From assembly GCA_013054445.1 (NCBI GenBank), contig JAAMPI010000967.1:1-22017 (forward strand): DNA of 22,017 nt. The letters are read 5' to 3'. Source of the DNA: Cudoniella acicularis. Lineage: Eukaryota; Ascomycota; Leotiomycetes; Helotiales; Helotiaceae. Both the position numbers and the translations under genes were made by a program. The notes beneath the pieces are model-generated. The model worked only from the letters and a program-made list of their open reading frames with translations. It ran no database searches and was not told where the DNA came from. Positions 1 to 8,833 of the stretch are shown piece by piece. The first letter of the stretch is position 1. The number at the start of each line of letters is the position of its first letter.

Positions 1-34
1 AGAACCTGAACGTGGACCTTATTGTCTTTCCTAC

Positions 35-1034
35 ATGGCGTTCCAAGCCCTCCTTGGCGTACTTGGAGCTGAGATTGAGTCACCAGAAGAAGGTAACCCT
101 CCAAGCCAATGCCCATGGGGAAATTATCGGCTAAGTATATACATCAGAATCGTTTCTCCTCTTCTCGCAGTCTATTCCATCTCAAAACCTTGGCTTTGTT
201 GATTCGAAAGCGACCTTGCTAGAGTTGACTATTGGTGATCGCGATTTTGCGATTCACCAGTCTCCAACGATTCTGTCATCGAATCGAGGAGGAGGAACTA
301 CGGGAGCAGGTAAGAATCTTAAAATGGTTGCATGATTCGGATGGCTCAATTCTGCAGTTGTCTGGAAGATTACACCTCTTTTTGCATCCTGGGTGGCAAC
401 CCCGACCAATTTTCTTTTCAAGTCCGAAGTTCTCAATTCAAACTCTGTTGTCCTTGAGCTTGGTTGCGGAATATCCGGACTAATTGGCATGTCGTTAAGT
501 GCGCTTGTTAAGTCTTATGTCCTGACTGACCAGGATTATGTCATGCGAATTTTAAATCAAAACATAACAGAGAATCGTCAAGACAATTCTGGTTCAGCCG
601 GTAAAAGCCGCAAGAGTACAACGAAGCCTAAGAGAGGCCATTCGTCAGCTATAATAACCCGGAAGGTGGACAATGTTATTGCTCGCTCTTTGGACTGGGA
701 GACGGACGAAGTGACAATCGAACTCGCTCAAGGTAGCGAGAAAGAGAGCTTTGATGCAGTCATTGCGTGTGATTGCATTTACAATGACGCTCTCATTCAG
801 CCATTAGTACAGACGTGTATTGATGCATGCAAGTTAAGATCCTCTGGGCAACCAAGCGGACAAGAGTCTACGATTTGCATCGTTGCTCAGCAGCTTCGGT
901 CTGCAGAGGTATTTGAAGCTTGGCTTGAAGCATTTCATCGGGAATTTAGGGTCTGGAGAGTATTAGACGAGTGTTTGATTGATGGACTCAGGTCTAATTC
1001 GGGATTTGTGGTTCATATTGGTGTTTTGAGATAA
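35..1034 (+). CDS. RKM5: Lysine methyltransferase, Rkm5/METTL21-like, 3 exons
   Basis: The proposed model is join(35..92,148..309,358..1034), giving 298 aa. Intron 1 (93-147) is the only short choice that keeps a family-like junction reading EESFLLFSQSIPSQN; intron 2 (310-357) has a GTAAGA donor and ends in TGCAG. Exon 3 opens with VWKITPLFASWV, the pre-motif-I segment of METTL21-type enzymes. SAM-binding motif I is LELGCGISG at about residues 106-114, then an acidic TDQDY, and later a D-C-I-Y-N-D post-motif typical of family-16 protein methyltransferases. In yeast Rkm5 methylates a lysine of ribosomal protein L1; the same substrate here is inference. The frame is open upstream to the window edge (from position 2), so the start could lie outside. 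The ATG at 35 is chosen because the N-terminus is then of ordinary length. The low-complexity insert SAGKSRKSTTKPKRG sits between motif I and the post-motif. Other METTL21-group enzymes such as EFM-type proteins remain possible. Confidence 0.8.
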
Positions 1035-1039
1035 AGGAG

Positions 1040-1678
1040 GGAAGGAAAATTAAGCTCTGGCTCGACTTGTCACTAGGGAGTCTGAATTCTTCATCGTAAT
1101 TGTTTGTTGAAATTTCATACTCAAGGAAAAAGCCGAACACTCAGATCCAGTAATTAGTATTTAGGGCAACTTATCTCTCTCTTAAGAAACCTACAACCTA
1201 ACTGCGGACTTTCGGGGTTACCAGTATAGGAAGGAGCGAAGAACCTTTATCACGTGACAACGTGTGGCGCTTTCCCCAGATTTTCGCGTTGGACAACAAT
1301 CCCGACACCCATCAATTCAGCATCCGGGAGCATCGCGACTTGAACTGCTTTGTGGGTCGCAGGAACTGCAGAGCGGGACAAAGGCTGCCCACTGAAGGGA
1401 GAGCATCATATATCGACTCCAAACTCCTAGAGTTGCGTTATCGAGACCCCCCCTCCCGACAAGGATTTCAGCGCTTTGGGGACCAATTCCAATGGGGAAC
1501 AGTTCCCGATCCTGGTCTTCTCGATTGATTTCCCGTTTAATCCCAAGTCGGTAAGTATTACGATGAAGATGGAAGACTCATTTCTTCACCAGGCTGACCA
1601 TTGCTCTACTACCAGGTCCGGCCAACAATTCCTATCCCTTCGTTAATCCAACCACTACGTGATTCAAGAACAGACATC
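1040..1678 (+). promoter_or_regulatory. Promoter and 5' leader of the ECM11-domain gene, with a probable leader intron
   Basis: This stretch between the RKM5-like stop and the next start codon holds no convincing gene. A CACGTG E-box (1251-1256, in ATCACGTGAC) could bind a bHLH factor of the Cbf1 type. A likely 5'-leader intron runs from GTAAGT at 1551 to the CCAG ending at 1615 (65 nt), with a CTGAC branch point at 1594-1598. The ATG-like codon at 1601 lies inside this intron, which is why the coding start was placed at 1679. Confidence 0.45.
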
Positions 1679-3016
1679 ATGTCGGGGGTAGGCAACTTTG
1701 TCAACAACCGTAATACCCCGCTATCCGATCGTGCTGCTCTGGCAGCGGGCCTCAAGATCTCCGACAAGACCAAGCGAAATTCCAATTCGAAGCGAATCAA
1801 TTCACGGCGGACCGCTACACCTACAAATATTTCTTATGCCTCAAATGGCACTTCAGCCAATCGGAACTCATTTCCAAGTGCCCAATTTCAACCTAATGTG
1901 CAGCGACAGCAACCTGAGAACGAGGAGGGCATGTTCGACGATACTATGACCTCGGGGTTTGACAGAACTAGGAGTGACCTAGAGACCCTGAATGGATATG
2001 AGCAGCACACGCAGCTGAAGCAGGAGCAATTTGAGAACCATTACCCCCAGAGACAAGGCTATGATTATGCGGGGGATGGCGACAGTGACCCAGCTGGCTT
2101 CGCAGACGACGGCATGACAACCTACAAAGACATCAATATGCCGCCTCAACCCCACGAGCTCCACCATAAGCAAAGCCAACAACCTTTGAGGAATGACCAG
2201 CAAGACTTCTTACGAAAGCAAACCGATATCAGTGGTCGGTTTCATCCAAACGCACAGCCTAATGTGCTATCAAATCTTGAGCTTCGACAAATCCCGGGCC
2301 CTACACATGAGGAAGACTTCATCGCCGAGAAACGAAGAGAATCTAAGAAACGCCACCGATCTCACCCCGAATCTCAGGTCGAAAGCGATAATCCAAGACG
2401 CCATCACGAGGAACTTAGGGAAGAACTACCGAATCATGAAGACCTTGAGAACGGAGTTATCCCCAAGGGGCAAATGCAAGAAGATATCCAGATGGACGAA
2501 GAACACCAGATAGAAACCCCATCTGCTAATGAAAGCCCTCGTCGCCAAAGCCAGGCCAAGTTTCGATCTTCCCAGGTCGACCCTCGCTTCTTTCCAGATT
2601 ACACGAATGAACAACTGAAATCAATGACATACGCTGATTTAAAAAATGAAAGTTGGGATACAATTCCTGGCCGTGGTCCTATCGAACTTCCAGAAAAACT
2701 ACGCGGGCCCCAAGTCACTATGGAGCAGAAAATTGACTTCTATTCGAAAACAGAGGATCCTGTCAGAAGCGAATTCTTTGAGGGGCTATCTACAGAAGAA
2801 TGGGAGTATGCCGGAGATGTTATTGTCGAAAAGATGGCGAGTTTGATGCAAGCGATTAAAGCTTCTGGGAAGAAGAAGCGTAGGATTATGGAGGAGTATG
2901 AGGCGAAGTATGAGGCGCGGGAAAAGGCAGTCAGAGGCAAGTCTGAGAGCTACGATGCTAAGCTCAAGCAGATGAAACATAGCGGGGAGGGCGTTCTTCG
3001 GCGCAAGAAGGTCTAA
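1679..3016 (+). CDS. ECM11: ECM11-domain protein, probable meiotic synaptonemal-complex factor
   Basis: This is a single open frame of 445 aa starting MSGVGNFVNN; an in-frame codon at 1601 falls in a probable leader intron. The first 300 residues are disordered, rich in Gln, Asn, Arg and acidic stretches, with no recognisable fold. From about residue 304 to 435 the sequence matches the conserved C-terminal ECM11 domain: FFPDYTNEQLKSMTYADL, then FFEGLSTEEWEYAGD, then a Lys/Arg/Glu-rich helix (KKKRRIMEEYEAKYEAREKA). In budding yeast Ecm11 is a SUMO-modified partner of Gmc2 in the synaptonemal-complex central region, needed for normal crossover formation; the role here is inferred from the domain. 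No intron is needed inside the frame. The C-terminus is very basic (LRRKKV). The domain assignment is firm; orthology rests on that domain alone. Confidence 0.75.
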   Translation: MSGVGNFVNNRNTPLSDRAALAAGLKISDKTKRNSNSKRINSRRTATPTNISYASNGTSANRNSFPSAQFQPNVQRQQPENEEGMFDDTMTSGFDRTRSDLETLNGYEQHTQLKQEQFENHYPQRQGYDYAGDGDSDPAGFADDGMTTYKDINMPPQPHELHHKQSQQPLRNDQQDFLRKQTDISGRFHPNAQPNVLSNLELRQIPGPTHEEDFIAEKRRESKKRHRSHPESQVESDNPRRHHEELREELPNHEDLENGVIPKGQMQEDIQMDEEHQIETPSANESPRRQSQAKFRSSQVDPRFFPDYTNEQLKSMTYADLKNESWDTIPGRGPIELPEKLRGPQVTMEQKIDFYSKTEDPVRSEFFEGLSTEEWEYAGDVIVEKMASLMQAIKASGKKKRRIMEEYEAKYEAREKAVRGKSESYDAKLKQMKHSGEGVLRRKKV

Positions 3017-3494
3017 CTCGCTCGTGTGCTTTAGATTTGGCCTCCCTACAGGTATCAGACTCTCATGTCAATACTGGTGAACAGCGCCTAGAGACCGGCA
3101 ATATTGAACAGGAGGCCGAGAATAAGGTTGATATTGATGTTCTGGCTACGCATCCATGGTATGGAAGGGTAATGAATGGATTATGGCAGTTGCTACAGAG
3201 GCGCTGATTTAGAGAGATGATGGGCAATCACCTCATGGAAGGAAATGATTATGAAATGTATGACTAGTAGAGTGGTATTGCCGCATTGCTTGGACCTCGA
3301 TCTCTGGTGGCATTTCTGTGGAAAAGAAAGGGCATGGATTTCGGTGATAGTATTTTGCTGCCCAAATTTCTAGTATTTAGATACCCATTTGCTTTGGCTT
3401 GTACTTTAAAGAAAGTGAGATCATTCGGTATTTCTCGGATTCACTTGTCTGCAAATTTCACTATGAGTTGAGGTTCATCACTGAGATCTAGTCT
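3017..3494. other. Intergenic region between convergent genes (3' ends)
   Basis: About 480 bases separate the ECM11-domain stop from the stop of the minus-strand kinase gene. It should hold both 3' untranslated regions. I see no coding frame with sensible composition, no tRNA-like fold and no repeat here. Confidence 0.5.
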
Positions 3495-4446
3495 TCAAAT
3501 TTTTATAACCTCCTTAACCTTCCTATCCCTCCCCACAACCAACCTTAGTTGTCTCCCCTCCCCCTTTTCCCTCAATACGCCTTCCCTCACCCCATCAACG
3601 AATAATTCATAGGCAGGAAAATACCCATCCACAAACTTCTTCACCTCCTCACTACTCATACCCGTTCCCCTTACCCTTAACGCTTCTTCTTGCTCCTCCC
3701 TCCACTTGTAAACCCACTGGGTATCTTCAGCATCTATGTGAATAAAAGCATCGAATTCATCCGTTAAAACATCGTATTCTTTCAACTTGTCATTCACGAA
3801 CAGGAGGTCTGAGAGTTTATGGTTTTGAAGTGTGAAAGAAGGCGCAGCTTGTTTTTGGGAGATAGTTTCGGAGGGCAAGGCACGGAAACCCACGCACCAG
3901 CCTTCGAGGATTAGGACGCGGATAGGTAGTTGTGAGGGCTTGTTTACTATGTGGAAGGTGGAAGAGGGGCCGCGGTCACCCAAGCCGAAGTGCTGGGATT
4001 TGTCGTAGGAGGGTATAGAGGTTTCTTTGCCGGAAAGGAGAGAGGCTATTAAGTTACGGGCGAGGGTCATGTCGTGTGTTCCTGGATAATAAGCATTAGC
4101 ATGACTTCTGTACGAAATGCGAATCCTCCAAATTCCACTAACCTGGCTCCCCCCGGTATTGCACAAGCTTGTTCTCAGCATGCTCTTTTGCCAACTTCAC
4201 CTGATCCTCTCTTCGCAGATACAAATCATCGATGCTCAACACCAGGGTTTCCAACCCCTCTTCCTCCTTCAGCGTTTTTGCAAGCACAGACACGAGCGTC
4301 GTTTTCCCGGCTCCTTGCACGCCATTGAGTCCTATTACGAAGGGTCGCGTAGAATCTTTGAAGTTTTCCTGATAGGCATGGAGCTGCAAGAGGATGAAGG
4401 GTATGCAGTGGGGGGGATTTGTCGTCAACGAAGGTGGGGCTTTCAT
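3495..4446 (-). CDS. TDA10: Glycerate-kinase-like P-loop ATPase (Tda10/GLYK family), 2 exons
   Basis: The model is complement(join(3495..4081,4143..4446)), 296 aa. The intron (4082-4142, 61 nt) joins RGEPG to THDMTLA, restoring the family's continuous RGEPGTHD motif. The P-loop GVQGAGKTT begins at residue 42, followed by LVLSIDDLYL (Walker-B-like with the DDxY motif of this kinase family), the ILEGWCVGF strand, and a C-terminal DAFIHIDAEDTQWVYKWR segment. Plant GLYK phosphorylates D-glycerate; yeast Tda10 is a related ATP-binding protein of uncertain substrate, so the reaction here is inference. The coding start is uncertain. The ATG at 4446 gives MKAPPSLTTNPPHCIPF, but a better N-terminus starts at the ATG at 4492 in another frame and ends FVDDKS, meeting this frame at a seven-G run (4410-4416). 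Removing one base there would give the family-like DDKSPHCIPF. The gene lies divergent to FOX2. Confidence 0.82.
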
Positions 4447-4492
4447 GAGGGGCCTCTTGAGTCGCCTTTTCTGAGGACGGAGGAGCGGCCAT
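4417..4492 (-). other. Probable displaced N-terminal coding segment of the Tda10-like gene
   Basis: An ATG at 4492 in good context (CAGCATGG) opens a frame beginning MAAPPSSEKATQEAPH and reaching VDDKSP at the homopolymer 4410-4416. It is one base out of register with the kinase frame. In Tda10-like proteins, as I recall them, an acidic DDKSPHC-type motif precedes the IPFIL helix, so this segment probably belongs to the kinase. Beyond the G run the frame changes character and is no longer family-like. No splice signals exist between the two parts. Confidence 0.55.
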
Positions 4493-5086
4493 GCTGGGTT
4501 TTTATCGTACCAAGTAGAGGGAGGGATCGAGCCATCTGATAGCCCAATGGCTGTAAAATGAGGCTAGAGTGAGAACTCATGGTGACATGAAGTTGTTGAG
4601 TGTTTGCTTGGCCCGCTGCAGGGCGGGATTTACTCGGAAGCCCCCGCTGAAATGCCCGTTGGACAAGGCCCGGGGAAGGAGAGCTATTTTGGCTTTCGCG
4701 TTCACATGGGAATTGCGTCAACTAAGCTGACAGCAACTTGTAGTCAACATGACCTGGATTGAACTTGAGACTGTTCCCGATCCTTTCTGGTCACGGACAC
4801 GTCCACGTGAACATAGTTTTGCATGTGAAGGCCCAAGGTAAGCGACCGGCCATTTTTTCAACGTATGTGTGGGGTCGGCTCTTCGCTGGTTGCGTCTGGG
4901 GTTTCCACATCATCGGCGCGCTGGAGCCGAGGCATGTGGCATTGCTGGGCAGACACAAAAGCCGAGTCAACAGCCATTGAGGTTAAGCTTCCAATACTTA
5001 GGCACACCGTCTGTCGTTCAGGACTCTCTCACTCCTTCTTTTTCTACCTCCAAAATTGATTTAATTTTGGATAATCAGCTCTCACC
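4493..5086. promoter_or_regulatory. Divergent promoter between TDA10-like and FOX2
   Basis: This is a 594-base shared upstream region with no supported gene. It holds a CACGTG palindrome (4804-4809) and one CCGAGG (4927-4932), the reverse complement of the CCTCGG core recognised by FarA/FarB/Ctf1-type fatty-acid regulators in Aspergillus and Fusarium; the latter is about 155 bases before the FOX2 start. A CT-rich tract at 5026-5052 precedes the start codon, as is common in fungal promoters. The sites are seen; the regulation is inferred. Confidence 0.45.
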
Positions 5087-8000
5087 ATGTCGGAATTGCG
5101 CTTTGATGGTCAGGTTGTTGTTGTGACGGGTGCGGGAGGTGGGCTAGGAAAAGCATATGTATGGGTCGACACTGCGGGATTTCAAAGAACACAGTGCTAA
5201 TCTGTTCGCAGGCCTTATTCTTTGGCTCTAGAGGCGCCAGTGTCGTTGTCAACGACTTGGGCGGATCTTTCAAGGGCGAGGGAAACTCTACAAAGGTGTG
5301 TTCCATCGAACCGTTTCTCTCGGCTTCTCTATCAAGGCATTGCTAACGTGGGGCTTCAAAAGGCAGCAGATGTCGTCGTCAATGAGATCAAAGCCGCTGG
5401 CGGCAAAGCGGTAGCCAATTACGACAGCGTTACGAACGGAGAGAAGATTATCGAGACTGCGATCCAGAACTATGGCCGAATTGATGTCCTGCTCAACAAT
5501 GCCGGTATCCTTCGAGATATCAGCTTCAAGAATATGAAGGACCAGGACTGGGATTTGATTATCGACGTCCATGTTAAGGGTTCATACAAGTGTGCTAGGG
5601 CTGCATGGCCATATTTCAGAAAGCAAAAGTATGGACGGGTTATTAACACGGCCTCTGCTGCGGGGTTGTTTGGTAGCTTCGGTCAATGCAACTATTCCGC
5701 TGCCAAGCTCGCAATGGTCGGCTTTACAGAGACTTTGGCAAAGGAAGGTGCCAAATACAATATTCACGCTAATGTTATTGCGCCAATCGGTAAGTTTTCT
5801 TTTGGCTTATAATCATTATATTCTCTCGTTCCTCAATTCTCATGGCAGAGGAATATAGGCTAATTTAAACAGCTGCCAGCAGAATGACAGAAACTGTCAT
5901 GCCACCCGACATTCTCCAAAATTTGAAGCCAGACTGGGTGGTTCCCTTGGTTGCCGTCCTTGTACACAAAGATGCAGAGGAGAACGGTTCAATTTTCGAA
6001 GTTGGAGGAGGTCACGTTGCGAAGCTCCGATGGGAGAGATCAAGCGGACTTCTCTTGAAAGCGGATGATTCATATACCCCAGGCGCTATTTTAAAGAAGT
6101 GGGATCAAATCAGCAACTTCAAAGATGCACAATACCCGACTGGTCCAGCTGATTTCATGGCCCTCCTGGAGAAATCCATGGAGATGGGTCCAAATGACAG
6201 GGGAGAAACTCTCGACTTCACGGGCAAAGTAGCTTTGGTCACCGGTGGCGGTGCTGGGTAAGAATTTCATTGAAAGATTTCGAGAGCACTTACTAATTGA
6301 CTTCTAGTATTGGACGCTGTTACTGCTTGGCATTTGCCAAGTATGGCGCTTCAGTTGTTGTAAACGATTTGGTAAACCCAGATGATGTTGTTCAAGAAAT
6401 TCAAAAAGCTGGTGGCAAGGCAGTTGGTGTAAAGGCGTCTGCTGAGGATGGCGATGCTGTTATAAAAGCTGCTATTGACGCCTATGGCCGAATCGACATT
6501 GTCATCAACAATGCTGGTATTCTTCGAGACAAAGCATTTACAAATATGGACGACAAAATGTGGGATCAAGTTATCGCAGTTCACTTAAGAGGCACATATA
6601 AGGTTACCAAGGCTGCATGGCCATACTTTTTGAAACAGAAGTATGGTCGTGTTGTCAACACTACTTCAACCAGTGGTATTTACGGAAACTTCGGACAAGC
6701 CAATTATGCTGCAGCTGTAAGTCATAAAAATTCAAAACTAGTGGATAATGTTAACAAGACCAGAAATGCGGTATTCTCGGTTTCTCCCGTTCCCTTGCAC
6801 GGGAAGGCGCTAAATACAACATTTACTGCAACACCATTGCGCCCAATGCTGGTACAGCGATGACGAGAACGATCTTGCCAGAAGAGATGGTTCAAGCATT
6901 CAAGCCAGACTATATAGCACCTTTGGTCGTTGCGCTCTGCTCCGATAAAGTCCCCAAACCACCAACTGGCGGTCTTTTCGAAGTCGGCAGTGGTTGGGTT
7001 GGACGAACACGTTGGCAACGAACAGGAGGTCACGGCTTCCCAGTTGATGTTCAGTTGACACCTGAAGAGGTTTTGAAAAACTGGAAGAAAATTACCGATT
7101 TTGAGGATGGCCGAGCAGACAACCCCGAAGATGGCCAAGACGGATTGAAGAGTATCATGGCAAATATGCAAAATAAGAAGGGCGGTGCGCAGAAGGTATG
7201 ATCCTTCTCTGTCGAATCACGGCTCTAGCCTTTTACAATCTGTGTATATGTAGCGGTACTCAAAATGAAATTCTGTTAACTTATTTCTTTTGAGCAGAAG
7301 AGTGATACCGACACTGGTACCAATTCAGAAATCCTGGCAAATATCGAAAAGGCAAAGAAGGCTGAGTCGAAGGGCACAGAGTTCAAATATGAGGAGAAGG
7401 ACATCATCCTCTACAACCTGGGAGTTGGAGCGAAAAAGACTGACCTGTCTCTGGTTTTGTAAGCTAGTCTAAGCAACTACCCAATTTATGGACCCATGCT
7501 AACAGACTCGCAACAGCGAGGGAAATGATAATTTCCAGGCCCTGCCAACTTTTGGCGTCATTCCATTCTTCTCTGCCGAGACACCTTACAACATTGACGA
7601 TGTTGTTCCCAATTTTTCACCTATGATGCTCCTTCACGGCGAACAATACCTTGAAATCCTCTCCTACCCAATACCCACCTCCGCTACACTCGTCTCGTAC
7701 GCCAAACTCCTGGAAGTGGTTGACAAGGGCTCAGCGGCTATTTTGAAATCAGGAATCACAACTATCAACAAGGCGACCGGTAAGCCACTCTTCTACAACG
7801 AGTCGACCGTCTTCATCCGAGGATCCGGCGGATTCGGTGGGCAAAAGAAGCCTCAAAATAGAGGTGCCTCTACAGAGGCGAACCCTCCCCCAAAGCGTGC
7901 ACCAGATTGCGTTGTCGAGGAAAAGACGACAGAAGAGCAAGCAGTTTTGTATCGCTTAAGCGGTGACTACAACCCTCTCCACGTCGATCCCGCATTCGCG

Positions 8001-8267
8001 AAGATGGGCGGCTTCAAGGTTCCTATCCTGCATGGATTATGCTTCTTCGGTATTGCCGGAAAAGCCATATATGCGCAATTCGGCCAATTTAAAAACATCA
8101 AGGTTCGGTTTGCGGGTACGGTCTTGCCGGGCCAGACTCTGGTGACTGAAATGTGGAAGGTTGGTAACAAAGTTATTTTTGAGACGAGAGTTAGAGAGAC
8201 TGGAAAGTTATGCATTTCAGGGGGTGCGGCGGAGTTGGTTGGTGATGCTGCTAGGCTGAGTTTGTGA
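5087..8267 (+). CDS. FOX2: Peroxisomal multifunctional beta-oxidation enzyme (MFE-2), 8 exons
   Basis: The model is join(5087..5158,5212..5295,5363..5789,5873..6257,6308..6716,6764..7195,7298..7458,7517..8267), 906 aa, close to yeast Fox2 (900). All seven introns (47-102 nt) have GT-AG ends and every junction restores family sequence. Two tandem short-chain dehydrogenase domains provide (3R)-hydroxyacyl-CoA dehydrogenase activity: domain A has TGAGGGLG (14-21), NNAG, Ser150 and Tyr163-x3-Lys167; domain B has TGGGAGIG (318-325), NNAG, Ser443, Tyr456 and Lys460. The C-terminal hot-dog unit is the 2-enoyl-CoA hydratase 2, with [13 protein letters not shown] containing the Asp807/Asn809/His812 catalytic set. 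It carries out the second and third steps of peroxisomal fatty-acid beta-oxidation. The C-terminus is ARLSL, not a canonical SKL-type PTS1. An AATAAA at 8406-8411 could serve the 3' end. The start sits in CACCATGTCG. An upstream CCGAGG box fits fatty-acid induction. Confidence 0.96.
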
Positions 8268-8833
8268 AATTGCTCGGGGGATTATAAAAGCGAATAATGA
8301 AGCGTGGTGAAAGAGGGGTAGAATGAATTCCTGAATGAAAACGCACGCTTCCTTCTATGTATATTAATGTCTTCTGTAATGGTCGCTATGGAAAGATGAG
8401 AATCGAATAAATATCTGGCAATTACGAAGACATTGATGTATTTCCTACGCTCAGTAATTAAAATACAATCCATAGGAAGCCGGCTTTAGAGAGTTTTCTG
8501 TATCTCTATAGAGCAATTCTTATGTTCAGTGCCCTCTAAATACTTTAGAGCTTTTGGGAGTTGAAGTTTAAATGGTTGACCTCGGTCATACCTCGGTTAA
8601 TTAGCCATGGGACGGTTACGGATCATGGATAAATAAATCTCCTAGCGCGGATCCCGTCACCGCCTCCGCTCGCCGCCTTTCTCCCCTTGAATAGATCTGG
8701 CAAAACCTTCACCGACAACTCAAATCCATCGAGTACTCCTCAATTCTGCCACTTAAAACCAGAAACCTCATCATTCTCGACACACCGCACAAGTGACAGA
8801 AAGGCGGTACCAGCACAATTTGATATTGACAAA
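8268..8833. promoter_or_regulatory. FOX2 3' region and promoter of the zinc-finger gene
   Basis: No gene is supported here. The left part is the FOX2 3' untranslated region, with AATAAA at 8406-8411. The right part holds a direct pair of CCTCGG boxes (8580-8585 and 8591-8596), then CT/CA-rich leader sequence ahead of the ATG at 8834. Confidence 0.45.
8580..8596 (+). promoter_or_regulatory. Direct pair of CCTCGG boxes
   Basis: The sequence reads CCTCGGTCATACCTCGG, two identical 6-mers 11 bases apart (one helical turn), 238-254 bases before the zinc-finger start codon. CCTCGG is the known core for FarA/FarB-type regulators of fatty-acid catabolism. Binding here is inference. Confidence 0.4.

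Noticed and set aside
93..170. Longer first intron (93-170) in the RKM5-like gene
   Set aside because: It would require exon 1 to be read in a frame giving no family-like sequence; the 93-147 intron joins EE to SFLLFSQSIPSQ in the expected frame.
1262..1528. 88-codon open frame upstream of the ECM11-domain gene
   Set aside because: It begins at a non-ATG codon, lies in the probable 5' leader, and its composition is not protein-like.
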